Of a stretch of 64,000 bases of DNA, positions 27,451 to 38,400 are shown one piece after another (position 1 is the first letter of the stretch; every line of letters begins with the position of its first letter). Both the position numbers and the translations under genes were made by a program. The stretch is taken from assembly GCF_000741715.1 (NCBI RefSeq), contig NZ_JGZN01000006.1:62001-126000 (forward strand), given 5' to 3'. The notes beneath the pieces were generated by a model. The model searched no databases. It saw only the letters and a list, made by a program, of their open reading frames with translations, and was not told the origin of the DNA. The stretch is from Bifidobacterium saguini DSM 23967 (lineage in GTDB: Bacteria > Actinomycetota > Actinomycetes > Actinomycetales > Bifidobacteriaceae).

Positions 27451-28095
27451 CTAGTCGGTCAACTCCTGCCCGTTAGCGTCCTGATGCCACGGTGAGCCGT
27501 AACGGCTGGTCAGAATCAGAATGCCTTCCACTAAACCCCAGATGGTGGCGGCAAGCGGTCCCAGGCCAAGCAGAATCCAGCCAACTAGTGTGAGCAACAG
27601 CTGCGCAATAGCCTTGCCGGTATTGCCGAGGTAGAAGTTGTGCACTCCGAAACCACCGAGGAAGATGCCGAGCAGACCTGCGGCCAGTTTTGACTTGGGC
27701 GAGTATCCCATGCCATATGACGGAACACCATATTGAGGAGCACCATACTGCGGAGCGCCGTACTGAGGTTGAGTGTATGGGTTGGAAGTCTGACCATACT
27801 GCGATTGCGCATACTGCTGCTGACCATAGGCCTGATTGTACTGTTGAGCGTAAGGCTGCTGACCGCCATATGATGGCTGTGCATACTGAGGCTGGCCTGC
27901 AGGTGTCTGCTGCTCGTACGGATTGTATTGCGGCTGCGGCTGAGTATAAGGGTTCGCCTGTTCATAAGGATTTGACGGAGTGGCAGTCGAATCGCTTGGC
28001 ATAGCAGAAGATTCCGGAGCTTCCGGAGTGGCCGGAGTCGCTGGTGTATTGGGATCCGGATTCACCGGAACATAAGGCTGCTGGTCGTTACTCAT
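27451..28095 (-). CDS. TM2-domain membrane protein with Tyr/Gln/Pro-rich N-terminal half
   Basis: Protein of ~214 residues. The first ~130 are low complexity, rich in P, Q, Y, and include an in-phase repeat (YGAPQYGAPQYGVPSYG). They are followed by a TM2 domain: KSKLAAGLLGIFLGGFGVHN, FYLGNTGKAIAQLL and a second span through GWILLGLGPLAATIWGLVEG. TM2 proteins are small two-span membrane proteins of unknown biochemical role. Two adjacent ATGs (28098, 28095) are available; SD AAGGGA is 4 or 7 bases away, favouring 28095. It is followed by its own terminator. Confidence 0.85.
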   Translation of the reverse strand: MSNDQQPYVPVNPDPNTPATPATPEAPESSAMPSDSTATPSNPYEQANPYTQPQPQYNPYEQQTPAGQPQYAQPSYGGQQPYAQQYNQAYGQQQYAQSQYGQTSNPYTQPQYGAPQYGAPQYGVPSYGMGYSPKSKLAAGLLGIFLGGFGVHNFYLGNTGKAIAQLLLTLVGWILLGLGPLAATIWGLVEGILILTSRYGSPWHQDANGQELTD

Positions 28096-28193
28096 CATTG
28101 GGTCCCTTCTCGAGATGCGTGACGATGGTTCGTCGCTGGTATACATCTTCTCACGTTTTGCCTAGAACAGAAAAATGGCCAGGAATAAACAAA

Positions 28194-28302
28194 GCTCTGT
28201 TACACCAAAATTGACATGCCCCCTTGTTTGGCTCCCCTTGTCAGGGGAGCTGGCGGCGAAGCCGACTGAGGGGTAGTCCCACCAATCTTGGGTTAACAGA
28301 GC
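28194..28302. mobile_element. MITE-like element, family B, copy 1
   Basis: Terminal inverted repeats: GCTCTGTTACACCAAAATTG at the left and the complement of CAATCTTGGGTTAACAGAGC at the right. The core (28230-28275) is a double hairpin: GGCTCCCC-TTGTCA-GGGGAGC and GGCGGCGAAGCC, then GACTGAGGGG. The second copy is at 47378-47495. No open reading frame. Confidence 0.7.
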
Positions 28303-28383
28303 CATAAACAATGCGCCCGGCGGCTCCTCGCATATCGATACGAACATGGCCGTCAGGCGCTGTGTTAGCCGGTTGCGTTGGAA

Positions 28384-28689
28384 TTATTCGCGCACGAGCT
28401 TGATGTGCTCCACATCCTCACGCTTCGAGGCGCGGTAGATTACGAAACGGTTGCCGATGGACTGCACCACTTCGGCACCGAGCTGTTCAGCCAATTCCGC
28501 AGCCGCTTCCTTGGCGGTGAGTCCCGAACCGTCCTGCACGGCGCACTTGATGAGCTCATGCTTTTCAATGGTTTCGTCAGCCTGCTTGACGGCAGCTTCG
28601 GTCAAATCGTTCTTGCCCACGTAGAACAGCGGCTTCAGCGAGTTGGCCAGTGCGCGCAGCTGCTTGATTTGCTTTTTGGTCAATGCCAT
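28384..28689 (-). CDS. yhbY: YhbY/CRM-domain RNA-binding protein
   Basis: A 101-residue protein of the CRS1/YhbY (CRM) family, a ribosome-assembly-associated RNA-binding fold. Typical segments are LTKKQIKQLRALANSLKPLFYVGKNDLTEAAVKQADETI, the ELIKCAV strand, the AELAEQLGAEVVQSIGNRFVIYR end. Length is normal for the family (~100). Start ATG 28689 has a SD (GGAAT, weak). It stands apart from its neighbours by more than 100 bases on both sides. Confidence 0.92.
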   Translation of the reverse strand: MALTKKQIKQLRALANSLKPLFYVGKNDLTEAAVKQADETIEKHELIKCAVQDGSGLTAKEAAAELAEQLGAEVVQSIGNRFVIYRASKREDVEHIKLVRE

Positions 28690-28826
28690 AAGAATTCCTT
28701 ACATTCGAGTAACCACTCGAGCATAGCCGTCAGGCAGGTCATGTGTGCCTGAAGGGCGAGTACAACCGCGATGTGAAACAATGTGTGAAACGCGCACGGC
28801 TGATGAAGAAGCCTCCCTAGACAAGA

Positions 28827-31250
28827 TCAGAGCACAATAATCGCCGTAATATATGCGATGATTACGGCCGCGAATATCGCATCGCGCCAGCCGGGGGAGA
28901 AGACCCGCCAATGTGTGCGCTGAATTCCCTCCTCGTAACAGCGAGCATCCAACGCCAAACTCAGATTATCCGCATGGCGCAAAGTACCGGCGAATACCGG
29001 TACGATGATTGCGCTCATCGCCTTGATGCGTTGCATAGGTGACCCGGTCTCCACGGATCCGCCTCGTGCCGCCTGCGCGTCGACGATGGACTTGGTCTCA
29101 CCGGTAAGCGTGGGAATGAAGCGCAATGCCAGGCTCATCACCAATGCAATCTCCTGCGTATGCACGCCGACTCGAGACAAAGGCTTCAATAATGCCTCGA
29201 ACGCGTCGGTCATAGCTGTGGGCGTTGTGGTATTGAGAAACACGGCACCCAAAATAATCACCAGCGCAAAACGGCAGGCATAGAGCACGGCGATCAATAC
29301 GCCATCCGAGGTGATGAGGAGCGGGCCGAAACTCGCCAGTACCGTACCAGTGCGCACCACTATCAGATTGGCAAGGCTCATCAACGCCAGCAAGGCAAGA
29401 ATCGGATGAATCACACTCAACAGTCTCACCGGGTTGATTCGCGCGGCTGCAATCAGCGCCAAATTCACGGCAATGCCCAGTGCAAGCTGTGCTGGTGTGC
29501 TGACCGCAAACATGGTGAACATCGCCGCGAGGAATCCCACCATTTTCACACGCGGATCAAGCTGCTGCACAAAAGAACGATTCTGATGAGCTTTGGTTGC
29601 TGCAGGTGAAGCCGGTACAGCCGTGCCAGCGCTCGCATCGTTGATTTCACGCGAGGTTCCTGCTCCCTGCGGCGGCTCTTCAACTGCGGTTTCATGAGCG
29701 TCTGGCATGCGTACCACGCGTTGAGCCAGCGCGAACGCCTCCGCACGATCATGCGTAATGATGAATATGGTTACGCCCTGGCGCTGCAATGTGCGAATCA
29801 GCTCATGAATGCGTGCCTTGGCGTGTACATCCAAGCTTGCCGTGGGCTCATCCATAATGAGTACCTCCGGCTGGCAAGCCACTACGCCGGCAATAGCGAC
29901 CAGACGCTGCTGGCCTCCGGAAAGATCGAAGGGGGAGCGGTTCGCCAGATGCGCGATACGCAGCATATCCAATGCCTGATGCACGCGGCCCTGCACTTCC
30001 GACTCTGTTAATCCCTGATTGCGTGGCCCATACGCTATGTCTTCAGCAACGGTATCCGCAAACAGCTGATGCTCAGGGTGCTGCATCACATAGCCCACGC
30101 GCTTGCGCAATTGCGCCAATTGTTTGCGATTGGCACCTCGCGGCTTTCGCCTGCCACCGCGTTCGCGGGAAAGCGGCACGCCGGCCACTTCGATACTGCC
30201 GGCAGACGGTTTGCCCAATGCGCACAGCAGTTTCGCCAACGTGGATTTACCGGAACCGTTGGCACCCATCACGGCCACGGTTTCACCGTGCTGAATGGTA
30301 AATGAAAGATTATCGATAACCGTGCGCCCTGAACCATATCGAAAACTCAGATGTTCAACGCGAATAGCCGGGGTGGAAGCAGCGCTGTGAATGGTATTGT
30401 CGCGCGAGGCGTCAGTGCACGAGCTCAGTAAAGGTAGGTAATCAGAGCCAGCAGTAGCGGTTGTGGTGCTGTTCTCTTGTGCGCGCAATTCTTGGGCGAC
30501 TGCAGGATTTGGGCAGCTATTGGAACGGTTTGGCTGCACCTGCGGTTGCGCAGCGATTTCAGTAATACGCCCATGCTCCATATGCACCACGCGGTCGGCA
30601 TGTGCAGCCTCCTGCGGGTGATGAGTCACATGCACAATCGTGGTGCCGCGAGCATGTAGTTTATCGAGCACGGCCATGACTTCAGCGCGAGCGGCTTCAT
30701 CCAACATCGCGGTCGGCTCGTCAAGCACCAGAATGGCGGGATTCATAGCCAACATGCCGGCGATGGCGGCCCGCTGCTGCTGGCCGCCGCTCATGCGCGT
30801 GGGATCGGAATCGCGGTGAGAAGCCAAACCCACCGCTTCAAGACTTGCATTAATGCGCTCGCCGATGTGAGTGCGTGGAATGCCTAAGTTTTCTGGTCCG
30901 AAGGCTACGTCGTCTTCGATTACCGTGGTGACGATTTGATCTTCCGGATTCTGGAATACCATGCCAATGCCACGGCGAGCGGCGCGGTATTCCTCGGCAT
31001 TCGGACCGGCTGCCGAAGTATATACGGTATGTCCAAGAAGGATTATTGCGCCGGCGTCGGGTGCGGTCAGGCCTGCAATCAGCCGGGCCAGTGTGGATTT
31101 GCCGGAACCGTTGGGGCCTACCAGGCACAGTCGTTCGCCGGCATATACGGTGAGTGATACATCATCCAACGCCCAGGTTGAGCCGTGATCATAACTGAAT
31201 CGAATATGGTTGAGCTTGGCGGCTGGCATCTGGGCGTCGGATGAATTCAT
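28827..31250 (-). CDS. ECF transporter energising module, EcfA-EcfA'-EcfT in one polypeptide
   Basis: A single 807-residue chain carries all three non-substrate subunits. Domain 1 (about 10-235): Walker A GPNGSGKST, signature MSGGQQQR, Walker B ILVLDEPTAML. Domain 2 (about 300-520): Walker A GANGSGKST, signature LSGGQQRL, Walker B VLIMDEPTASLD. The C-terminal ~260 residues are a membrane EcfT with QQLDPRVKMVGFLAAMF, several spans and the ARG coupling motif (DAQAARGGSVE). Linkers of ~60 residues separate the parts. It starts 35 bases after ribU on the same strand, so it should share the FMN riboswitch. It probably serves other S components as well; that is inference. Confidence 0.9.
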   Translation of the reverse strand: MNSSDAQMPAAKLNHIRFSYDHGSTWALDDVSLTVYAGERLCLVGPNGSGKSTLARLIAGLTAPDAGAIILLGHTVYTSAAGPNAEEYRAARRGIGMVFQNPEDQIVTTVIEDDVAFGPENLGIPRTHIGERINASLEAVGLASHRDSDPTRMSGGQQQRAAIAGMLAMNPAILVLDEPTAMLDEAARAEVMAVLDKLHARGTTIVHVTHHPQEAAHADRVVHMEHGRITEIAAQPQVQPNRSNSCPNPAVAQELRAQENSTTTATAGSDYLPLLSSCTDASRDNTIHSAASTPAIRVEHLSFRYGSGRTVIDNLSFTIQHGETVAVMGANGSGKSTLAKLLCALGKPSAGSIEVAGVPLSRERGGRRKPRGANRKQLAQLRKRVGYVMQHPEHQLFADTVAEDIAYGPRNQGLTESEVQGRVHQALDMLRIAHLANRSPFDLSGGQQRLVAIAGVVACQPEVLIMDEPTASLDVHAKARIHELIRTLQRQGVTIFIITHDRAEAFALAQRVVRMPDAHETAVEEPPQGAGTSREINDASAGTAVPASPAATKAHQNRSFVQQLDPRVKMVGFLAAMFTMFAVSTPAQLALGIAVNLALIAAARINPVRLLSVIHPILALLALMSLANLIVVRTGTVLASFGPLLITSDGVLIAVLYACRFALVIILGAVFLNTTTPTAMTDAFEALLKPLSRVGVHTQEIALVMSLALRFIPTLTGETKSIVDAQAARGGSVETGSPMQRIKAMSAIIVPVFAGTLRHADNLSLALDARCYEEGIQRTHWRVFSPGWRDAIFAAVIIAYITAIIVL

Positions 31251-31285
31251 TGTCGGTAATACTTACTGTTGCTTATGGTTATCGC

Positions 31286-31930
31286 TCACTGCTGCTTGGC
31301 GAGCAGATTGGAGATCGGCTTGTAGATCAGGAAGGTCACCACAGCGTGGATGGCCATCTTAGCCACGTTGAACGGCAGCAAAATCGGCAGAATCATGGCC
31401 GCGACCGCAGCGTACGACATGTGCGCGTAAATCGGGGTGATTACCAGATTGCCGAGCAGTGCGGCCACGATAGCCAGCACAGCGCCGGCCAGAATGCCGA
31501 GAGCCGCACCCTTGCGGGAGCGAATCTTACGGTAGATAAGCGATGCCGGAACGGATAGGCACAGTGCCACGAGCACGGCCATCAGCGAACCCCACGGGTC
31601 GGCGAACATGTGCGGTACGAAGCCGAGCACGGAAACGATGATGGCGGCGGAGGGGCCGTAGGCGAAACCGGCGATAAGACATACGATGCCGGACGGGTCA
31701 TACTTCAGCCAAGCCACCGGAGTGATTGGAAACTCGATGAAGCTGGTGACCATCGCCAACGCCACAAACAAGGCGTACATGGCGATGCGCCTGGTGGACC
31801 AGCGGCCGGAATCGGCCACACCGGTGGAATGCGAGCCAAGTTTGGTGTTCGTGGCCGAGCTGGCTGCACCTTCTGCTTCCGGCGCGATAGAACGAATAGC
31901 TTGCATGCGAATACGCGAAGAAATGCTCAT
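31286..31930 (-). CDS. ribU: Riboflavin ECF transporter S component RibU
   Basis: Substrate-binding membrane protein of 214 residues with about 6 spans. The ECF S-component hallmark is ITPVAWLKYDPSGIVCLIAG in the first third, as in RibU. The N-terminal ~50 residues are hydrophilic. The preceding FMN riboswitch is the strongest evidence for flavin as substrate. Start: ATG 31930 has GAGGG 5 bases before it; ATG 31951 would lie inside the conserved 3' strand of the riboswitch and is less likely. Confidence 0.9.
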   Translation of the reverse strand: MSISSRIRMQAIRSIAPEAEGAASSATNTKLGSHSTGVADSGRWSTRRIAMYALFVALAMVTSFIEFPITPVAWLKYDPSGIVCLIAGFAYGPSAAIIVSVLGFVPHMFADPWGSLMAVLVALCLSVPASLIYRKIRSRKGAALGILAGAVLAIVAALLGNLVITPIYAHMSYAAVAAMILPILLPFNVAKMAIHAVVTFLIYKPISNLLAKQQ

Positions 31931-31942
31931 CAGAGCCCTCGT

Positions 31943-32083
31943 TTCTTCCATCCGGACTGTAACCGTTGGCTCCGGAATCTCACCGGATCAGCCGCTTTCG
32001 CGGGTCGCGGGCTTCTGTACGCTCCCGTTATGAATCCCGGGTGCACAGTTACCGCCAGTAAGGAATTTCACCTTCCCTGAAAC
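31943..32083 (-). promoter_or_regulatory. FMN riboswitch (RFN element) of ribU
   Basis: Read on the minus strand from 32083: CAGGGAAGGTGAAATTCC, ACTGGCGGTAA, AGCCCGCGA, the paired GATCCGGTGAGATTCCGGAG, CCAACGG, then GTCCGGATGGAAG, in the order of the RFN consensus. The element ends ~13 bases before ATG 31930, so it most likely controls translation initiation or an early stop of ribU and the ECF module. Confidence 0.95.
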
Positions 32084-32238
32084 TGACAGGCATATTCATA
32101 CGCCATGCACGGTACAGATGCAAGCGATGTTTCATTCTGGGCATAGATGGAGCGATATATAGGGGAATATATACCCCCGAACTATTCGGCGTGTCTACGT
32201 TTCGGACGCTGTTTCATTATGTGCATTTTTTATGTTGT

Positions 32239-32278
32239 GAGCGTTAACGGAAATGTTCAAATTAACAGCGTTAATGGT
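32239..32278. repeat. Direct repeat in the AT-rich region before the pilus operon
   Basis: GAGCGTTAACGG (32239-32250) and CAGCGTTAATGG (32266-32277) are 27 bases apart, each followed by an AAATG. This could be a pair of regulator sites. The rest of 32089-32390 is AT-rich and has no gene. Confidence 0.45.
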
Positions 32279-32390
32279 TGAAATGCTAATAATCGCTTAA
32301 TTTCCCACGTTATACATATCTCAAAAATGTGTTTAGTTAACACGCGGTAATAAGGGGCAAGTCAAGCCTCTTTGTCTAGTTATTCCGTCT

Positions 32391-32401
32391 GGGGGGGGGG
32401 G
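32391..32401 (+). repeat. Run of eleven G upstream of the pilus operon
   Basis: An uninterrupted G11 tract, 58 bases before the preferred start codon (32459). TAATCA immediately follows and could be a -10 box; no -35 at standard distance is convincing. There is an in-frame TAG at 32441 between the tract and the pilin start, so the tract is not within the pilin coding frame in this sequence. Confidence 0.85.
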
Positions 32402-32458
32402 TAATCATTGAGGCACTTTCACGAATCGTTTACGCCGCGATAGGGAGAGGTGGAGAAG

Positions 32459-35400
32459 ATGCGCGTAGGGCCGGTTGTTTTCAGGTCCCGGAATTCCGCG
32501 AAGCCGGAAATGCCGAAGCACCCTTGGAAAGGTACTCGTGCCATTGCCGGCGTGCTGGTCTCCGCAATGACGCTGACCTGCGCCATCCCTGCCGCATACG
32601 GACAGTCTTCCAACGGAACCGTTGTCTCCGGTTCCACTTCCGGCGTTACCGTCATCTCCAATGGTTCCGTGGTTACCGACAGCACTGTGGTGTCTGCCGC
32701 CGAAACCTTGAAGCGTACTGCTGGCACTTCCTCCGCGAAGATTCGTGCGGTTCGTCAATTCTCAGACGACTCTCAGAGTGCATTCACCACCAAAACCATT
32801 CTTGATGGAACCAATGGTGCTACCGATTCCACCGATGGCACTGGTTCTGCTGATACTGACCAGTCTGCCAATACTATTGACGGCAGCCAGTCCGATGATA
32901 CTTCTACCACCACGCAGAATTCCGACGGCACTGATGCTGGATCTGATGCCAATGCCGCTGCGAATAATGGCAATCAGACTGATGATGCCGCAGCAAGTTC
33001 CTCTGCTAACGGGCAAACCGGCGACTCAAATAGCTCTGATGCTGCTACTGGCACCGCCGACAATAACGCCACCCGCGCTGCCACTACCGCGTTGGGAGGC
33101 CGCGACTTTGAAGGTCAGACCACCAAAACCATCAATGGCAAAACCTACATCCTCATCGGCAACGAGCAGCAGCTGCGTGCGATTGGATCAGATAAAAAGG
33201 TCATCGGCGGCACGGTGTACCAAATCCAGCAAACCGTGGTCAATACGGGAAGCACGCTGTTGCCGAAACTCGAATGGCAAGATAGCGGTCAAGAGTCGGT
33301 GGCCTATGCTGGTGACGCTGATCTCGCCGATAACGGTACGCTGCGTGACGAGAATTTCGATGACCATGATGGTGGTCTGAGCCTGGTCTTGGGTTCAACG
33401 CGTACCAAGTACTTCGTCAAGGATGCTGATGGCAATCGCTTGAGCGTAACGGATAGTACCTATGGTCCGAATACCGGCCAAAAATACTCTGCCACTGCTA
33501 ACTACATCATCTTCGGCGATATCGATTTGAGCTCAGCCAACTGGTCGCCGCTCATGTTCTCCGGCACTATGCTCGGTGCGGTCAGTGCAGATGGAGATAC
33601 TGCGACAACTCTATGGAACACGATTGATGCTGATAATGCAACGGTGAAGGACGGCACAACCAAGCCGGTCATCTCCCATGTCACCGTGGACCAGCCGGCC
33701 GGCAACCTCGAAGTGGATAAGCAGCAGGGCATCGGCTTCTTTGCATCAATTACGAGCACTTCGAGCATCACCAATAGCGGTAATAACAAGGGTGGTGTGC
33801 AGAGCCTTGGTACGGTAACCGTCGCAAATCTGAAACTCAGCGATGTGAATGTGGTCAATAACGCCACGGTCGCTCATGTGAATGAGACTTTGGTTTCCGG
33901 TTTGCTCAAGTTAGTTGGCTTTCTGCTTAAACCGCTAGGCCTCGGACTGGACGAGCTGCTGACTGTGCATAAGAGCAACCCATCCAATTTTGCGACCGGT
34001 GCATTTGCCGGTCGCATCTACGGCGACGTGAAGGTGACTGGTTGTGAGGTCGAAGACGCCACCGTTGCCAACGTCAAGGATATGACTGGCGGCTTTGCCG
34101 GCTATGTGGAAGGCGCAACCCGGTACGACATTGCTTCGGAAGCACTCGGCACACTCATCACGGTGCTCACGGATATTCTGAATGTTATTCCATTCCTAGG
34201 TCTTGGCGACCTTATCGACTGGCTGCTTGGTAGCACGCTCGGTCTGAACGCCTTGGTGCCGGTCGGTTATTACAATCCGGTGATTTCCGATTCTCATGTG
34301 ACGAACTTCAAGCAGAAGACCGTGCTCGGCAATGCCGATTCCGATTATGCGGGCGGCTTCATTGGCGCTCAAATCGGCGCGATTATCGAGAACTCCTCGG
34401 TGGACTCAAAGAACGGTTTCGCTGTTACGGCAAAGAAATATGCCGGTGGCTTCGCCGGTGTGAGCCGCAACGGTGAGGTCGGTGGTCTGCTCAATTCGCT
34501 GGGCATCACTATTCTTTCCGCACTGCGCCCCCAGAGCCTGATCGAAAGTTCGTCGTTGACTTCTGCCGGCAAAGTGACCATCACCGCTCAAAATTATGCT
34601 GGTGGCTTCGCCGGACGATTGGCCAACGCTTATGCGGTGAACAATACGCTGGATGGCGCTATGGCTGTGAAGGCCACAGTTTCTCATGCCGGAGGCTTTA
34701 CCGGACGCGCTTCTGCCGGTTGGGGTTTGGAAGCCGGTACCGATTCCGACGAGAAAACGTCGGATACCTCGCTGATTAAACAGTTGACCGAGATCCTCAC
34801 CAAATTGCTGGAATCCAACCCGGATGGAGCTGGCGCTCTGCTCACCATCGCAGGCGTGAATCCTTCCATTATTCTGGGCGCTCAGCTGAGCGGCGATATT
34901 ACCGTCACTTCTCAAGGCGATTATGCAGGCGGCATCGTCGGCGCGGGCACTGGTACGGTTATCGGCGACTCCTCGCAGGCTCATCTAGAGAAACTCTCGT
35001 TCTGGAATCCGAAACTCAGTAATGCCCGTGATTTGCCTGAAGAACGTTCAACCTCGCTCAGCGGCATCGCTTCGGTGAAGGCCGATGGCTCATATGCCGG
35101 TGGTATCGCAGGCAATCTGCAGCCCACTGAGGTAGTCGGCTTGCTGAACAGTGTGGCCAAGATCGGTGATCTTACCACGTTGCAGAAGTTCGATCAGTTC
35201 GCAGCCTTTACTGTGGAGAACGTGCCGGTTACCGGCCCTGAAGCGGGCTGGACGGTTGAAGCCGGTAAATATTACGCAGGCGGTGCCATTGGCTGCGCTT
35301 CCGGCGGCGACGTTACCAACGTTCAGTTGAAGAATCTGAGCGGCGTAACGGCTTCGGGAGAAGTTGGCGGATTCATCGGCTTCTCCGGTCCTGCTGACAC

Positions 35401-38400
35401 GGTTGGCGCTTCCGGACTGAATCTGTTGGGCCTGGTTAAACTCTCCGGCTTGCTATCCGTGGCCGAATATTCGTCTGTGGAAGTGAGTCAGTCCAACGTT
35501 ACCGGTGTTGCCAGTGGTTTGACGGTAACTGCTTCCGGCAAGACTACCAATAATGATGTCAATACCTATACGGCTGGCGGCTTCTACGGTCAAGCCAATT
35601 CGACCAGAACCCGCGAAAGCCATGTGCTGAACCTCAAGTCGGTCACGGCAGACAAAACCACGTCTGATGGCAAGGCTGGCGGCTTCGTTGGTTATTCGAC
35701 GGTTGGCGGCTTAGTAGATGCCGTGAGTGATTCCGAGGATTCCGGTCTACTGAACAACCCCTCGACCGGCAAACTGATTTCCGTCAATGATCTGCTCGGT
35801 GCGGTGCCATATCTCATTCCAGACTATAAGGACACGACGGTCTCTTATGTGAACGGTGGCTCTGTGGAAGCAGATATTGCTGGTGGTTTTGCCGGCAATT
35901 TCCAATCCGGCAAGGTCAACCAGTTCTCCAGCAAGGAACTGGAAGATACCGCGCTGCAAGCGGTAAAGGACCGTGTTACTGCAGATGATTATGCGGCAGT
36001 AACCAATCTCGACCACGTGTCCGGCGGCGCTTACGCCGGTGGTTTCGGCGGCAAGGTGGTTTCCGGTGCGCTTGCTTCTGCAGGTAAGGGTGGCATCAAC
36101 GTACTGGGCAAGCTCGGCACTGTGCAGCTCAATAATCTAGTGGATCTGGTGCAAGGCTATGTGCCATATATTTCCTATGCCAGCGTGAAGTCCGACGCCT
36201 CCACCACTGAGACTACGAGCGGCAACGAGCCTACTGACATCAAGAATCTTGGACTTGTAGTGTCCGCTGATCGTGTTGATACGGGTGATTCCAACTCCGG
36301 TTCCGCTGGCGGCTACATTGGCTTTGGTTCGGGCGTGCAGGTCTCGTACAGCAACGTGACCCAGCTGCGATACACCAAGGTCACCGAGCCGAAGCAGCTT
36401 GAAGGCACTGATGGCGGCACCTACTTCGATACTGCGAAGAGCTCCTATGCGGTGAGCGGCAAGCGTTATGCCGGTGGCTACATCGGCAAGATGGATATCG
36501 GTTCCGCTGCCTCCGTGGGCAATGGCTTGAGCCTACTTGGCAAGAGCATCCAGCTCACTGATGTGGCCAAGGTACTTTCTGTGGTCGTTTCCACTATCGA
36601 GCATTCTGAAGTAACCGGTGCAGCCGCTGGCTATGCGGTGCTCGCCAGCGATACCAGTGAAGCAAACACTGCTATCGGTGATGCGACTCCTACACCCGGC
36701 AGCAAGGATAATCCGCTTGGTGAAGCCGGTGGCTTTGCTGGTCGTGTGATGGGTGGCCATATTCAGGACTCTCATGCGCATAACTTCGCGTACATCATCG
36801 GCCAGATCACTGCCGGTGGTTATGCAGGTGGCATTGCTCCAGGCGATGCGGCAAAGATTCTGGGCGATCAATCCTCGATTCTGAAGGGTTTGGTCGATAC
36901 CAGCGAAGCACTGGCCTCGGTATTACAAGACTTCGTGCCGACGATTCGCAACTCCTCTACCGATGCTGTGCCTTGTGGCGGTGCGATTCGTGCTGAAGCG
37001 GTTTCCTCCGCCAGTGTCCGCCGCGGTATGGCAGGCGGATACGTTGGCCATAACGAAGGCGGCCATATTTGGGGTAGTAACAGTGCCAGCTGGAAGAGCG
37101 AAAACGACTCGAACGGCTACAACGGGAATAAGCGTAGGGCCTATGCCGCACGCATTCGTTCCGTCTATGGCGCTGAGCTTGCCGGCGGTTTCACCGGGTT
37201 CATGGAATCCGCCGATACCGCTGAAACTGGTAGCCTGCATCTACTGTTTGGTCTAATCAGCGTAGATAACCTGCTCGGTGCGCTGAAAATGGCGTACCCA
37301 ACTGAAGAGCATTCGGAGGTCACCGGTCCGCTGCGCAACCTCGACCTCGACACTTGGAATGCGTGGGTGAAGGCTGTGGGCGTCAACGGCGCATACGGCA
37401 AGGAATTCGCCGAGCTCATCAAGAACGCCAACTCCGGCAAGATTGACTCCATCGACAAGCTGAACGACTACATCTACGGTTTCAACGTGGTGGCCGGCCG
37501 CAACGAATATAAAGGCGATGCCAGCCGACTCGATTCTGGCGTGGCAGGCGGCCATGTGGGCTTGATGCGCACCGGCACCATCACCGATGGTCAGTCAATG
37601 GATGTGAAGACAGTTTCCGCATTCCGCGCTGCCGGCGGTTATGCCGGCACGATGGAAGCCGGTACGGCAGCACAGTTCGGTTCCATCCAACTGCTTGGTA
37701 AGAAGGGCTTGAATTTGAGCCTCGCCCAGATGCTTGGCGTGGCACAGGTCTTCGTGCCTGCGGTCAAGGCGTCCAGTGTGACGGGTTACCGCAAGGGCAT
37801 GAAGGTTGCCGCAACCGGTACAGACATCGAACACGGCACTGGTAATGCCGGTGGCTATGTCGGCCTGGCTGTGGGCGCTCAAATCTGGGGCGACCGCAAG
37901 AAAGACGGCAGCAAGGCATCGTCTGTTGATGAAGCTTTGGGTGCGAACGTGACCAATCTGCGTAAGGTGTCCGGCCGCAACAATGTGGGCGGTTATGTGG
38001 GCATCGCTACCTCCGGTTCCGTGGCCGATGTGAATACCAATGCTTCGAGCGGTTTCCTGCAAGGCGTGCTCGATACGCTGATTCAGAACGCCAATCCGGG
38101 TGGTCTGGTGAACGTGCTGCAAGCCACGGTGGTTACCATTCGCGGTGCTCATGTAAGTGCCGATGACTCCGATTGGGGCTACACGGTAGAAGGTTCCTAC
38201 GCGGGGGCTGATGGCACCACACAGTATGCAGTCAACGCTGGTGGCTTCGCCGGCTCGTTGCAGGCCGCGATCCTGGGCGATAAGGATTCGGCTGCAGATG
38301 CTACGGATGCGTCTCAGGATGTTGCCGCAGTAACCGTCTCCGATTTGCGTGCCGTTGATGGCGGCCAATACGCCGGTGGCTTCTTTGGCTTGGCCGACGT

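Noticed and set aside
32402-32458. G11 tract as an intragenic frameshift switch of the pilin gene
   Set aside because: A TAG at 32441 is in frame with the pilin start, and the pilin has its own SD and signal peptide after the tract, so translation across the tract into the pilin frame is not possible here.
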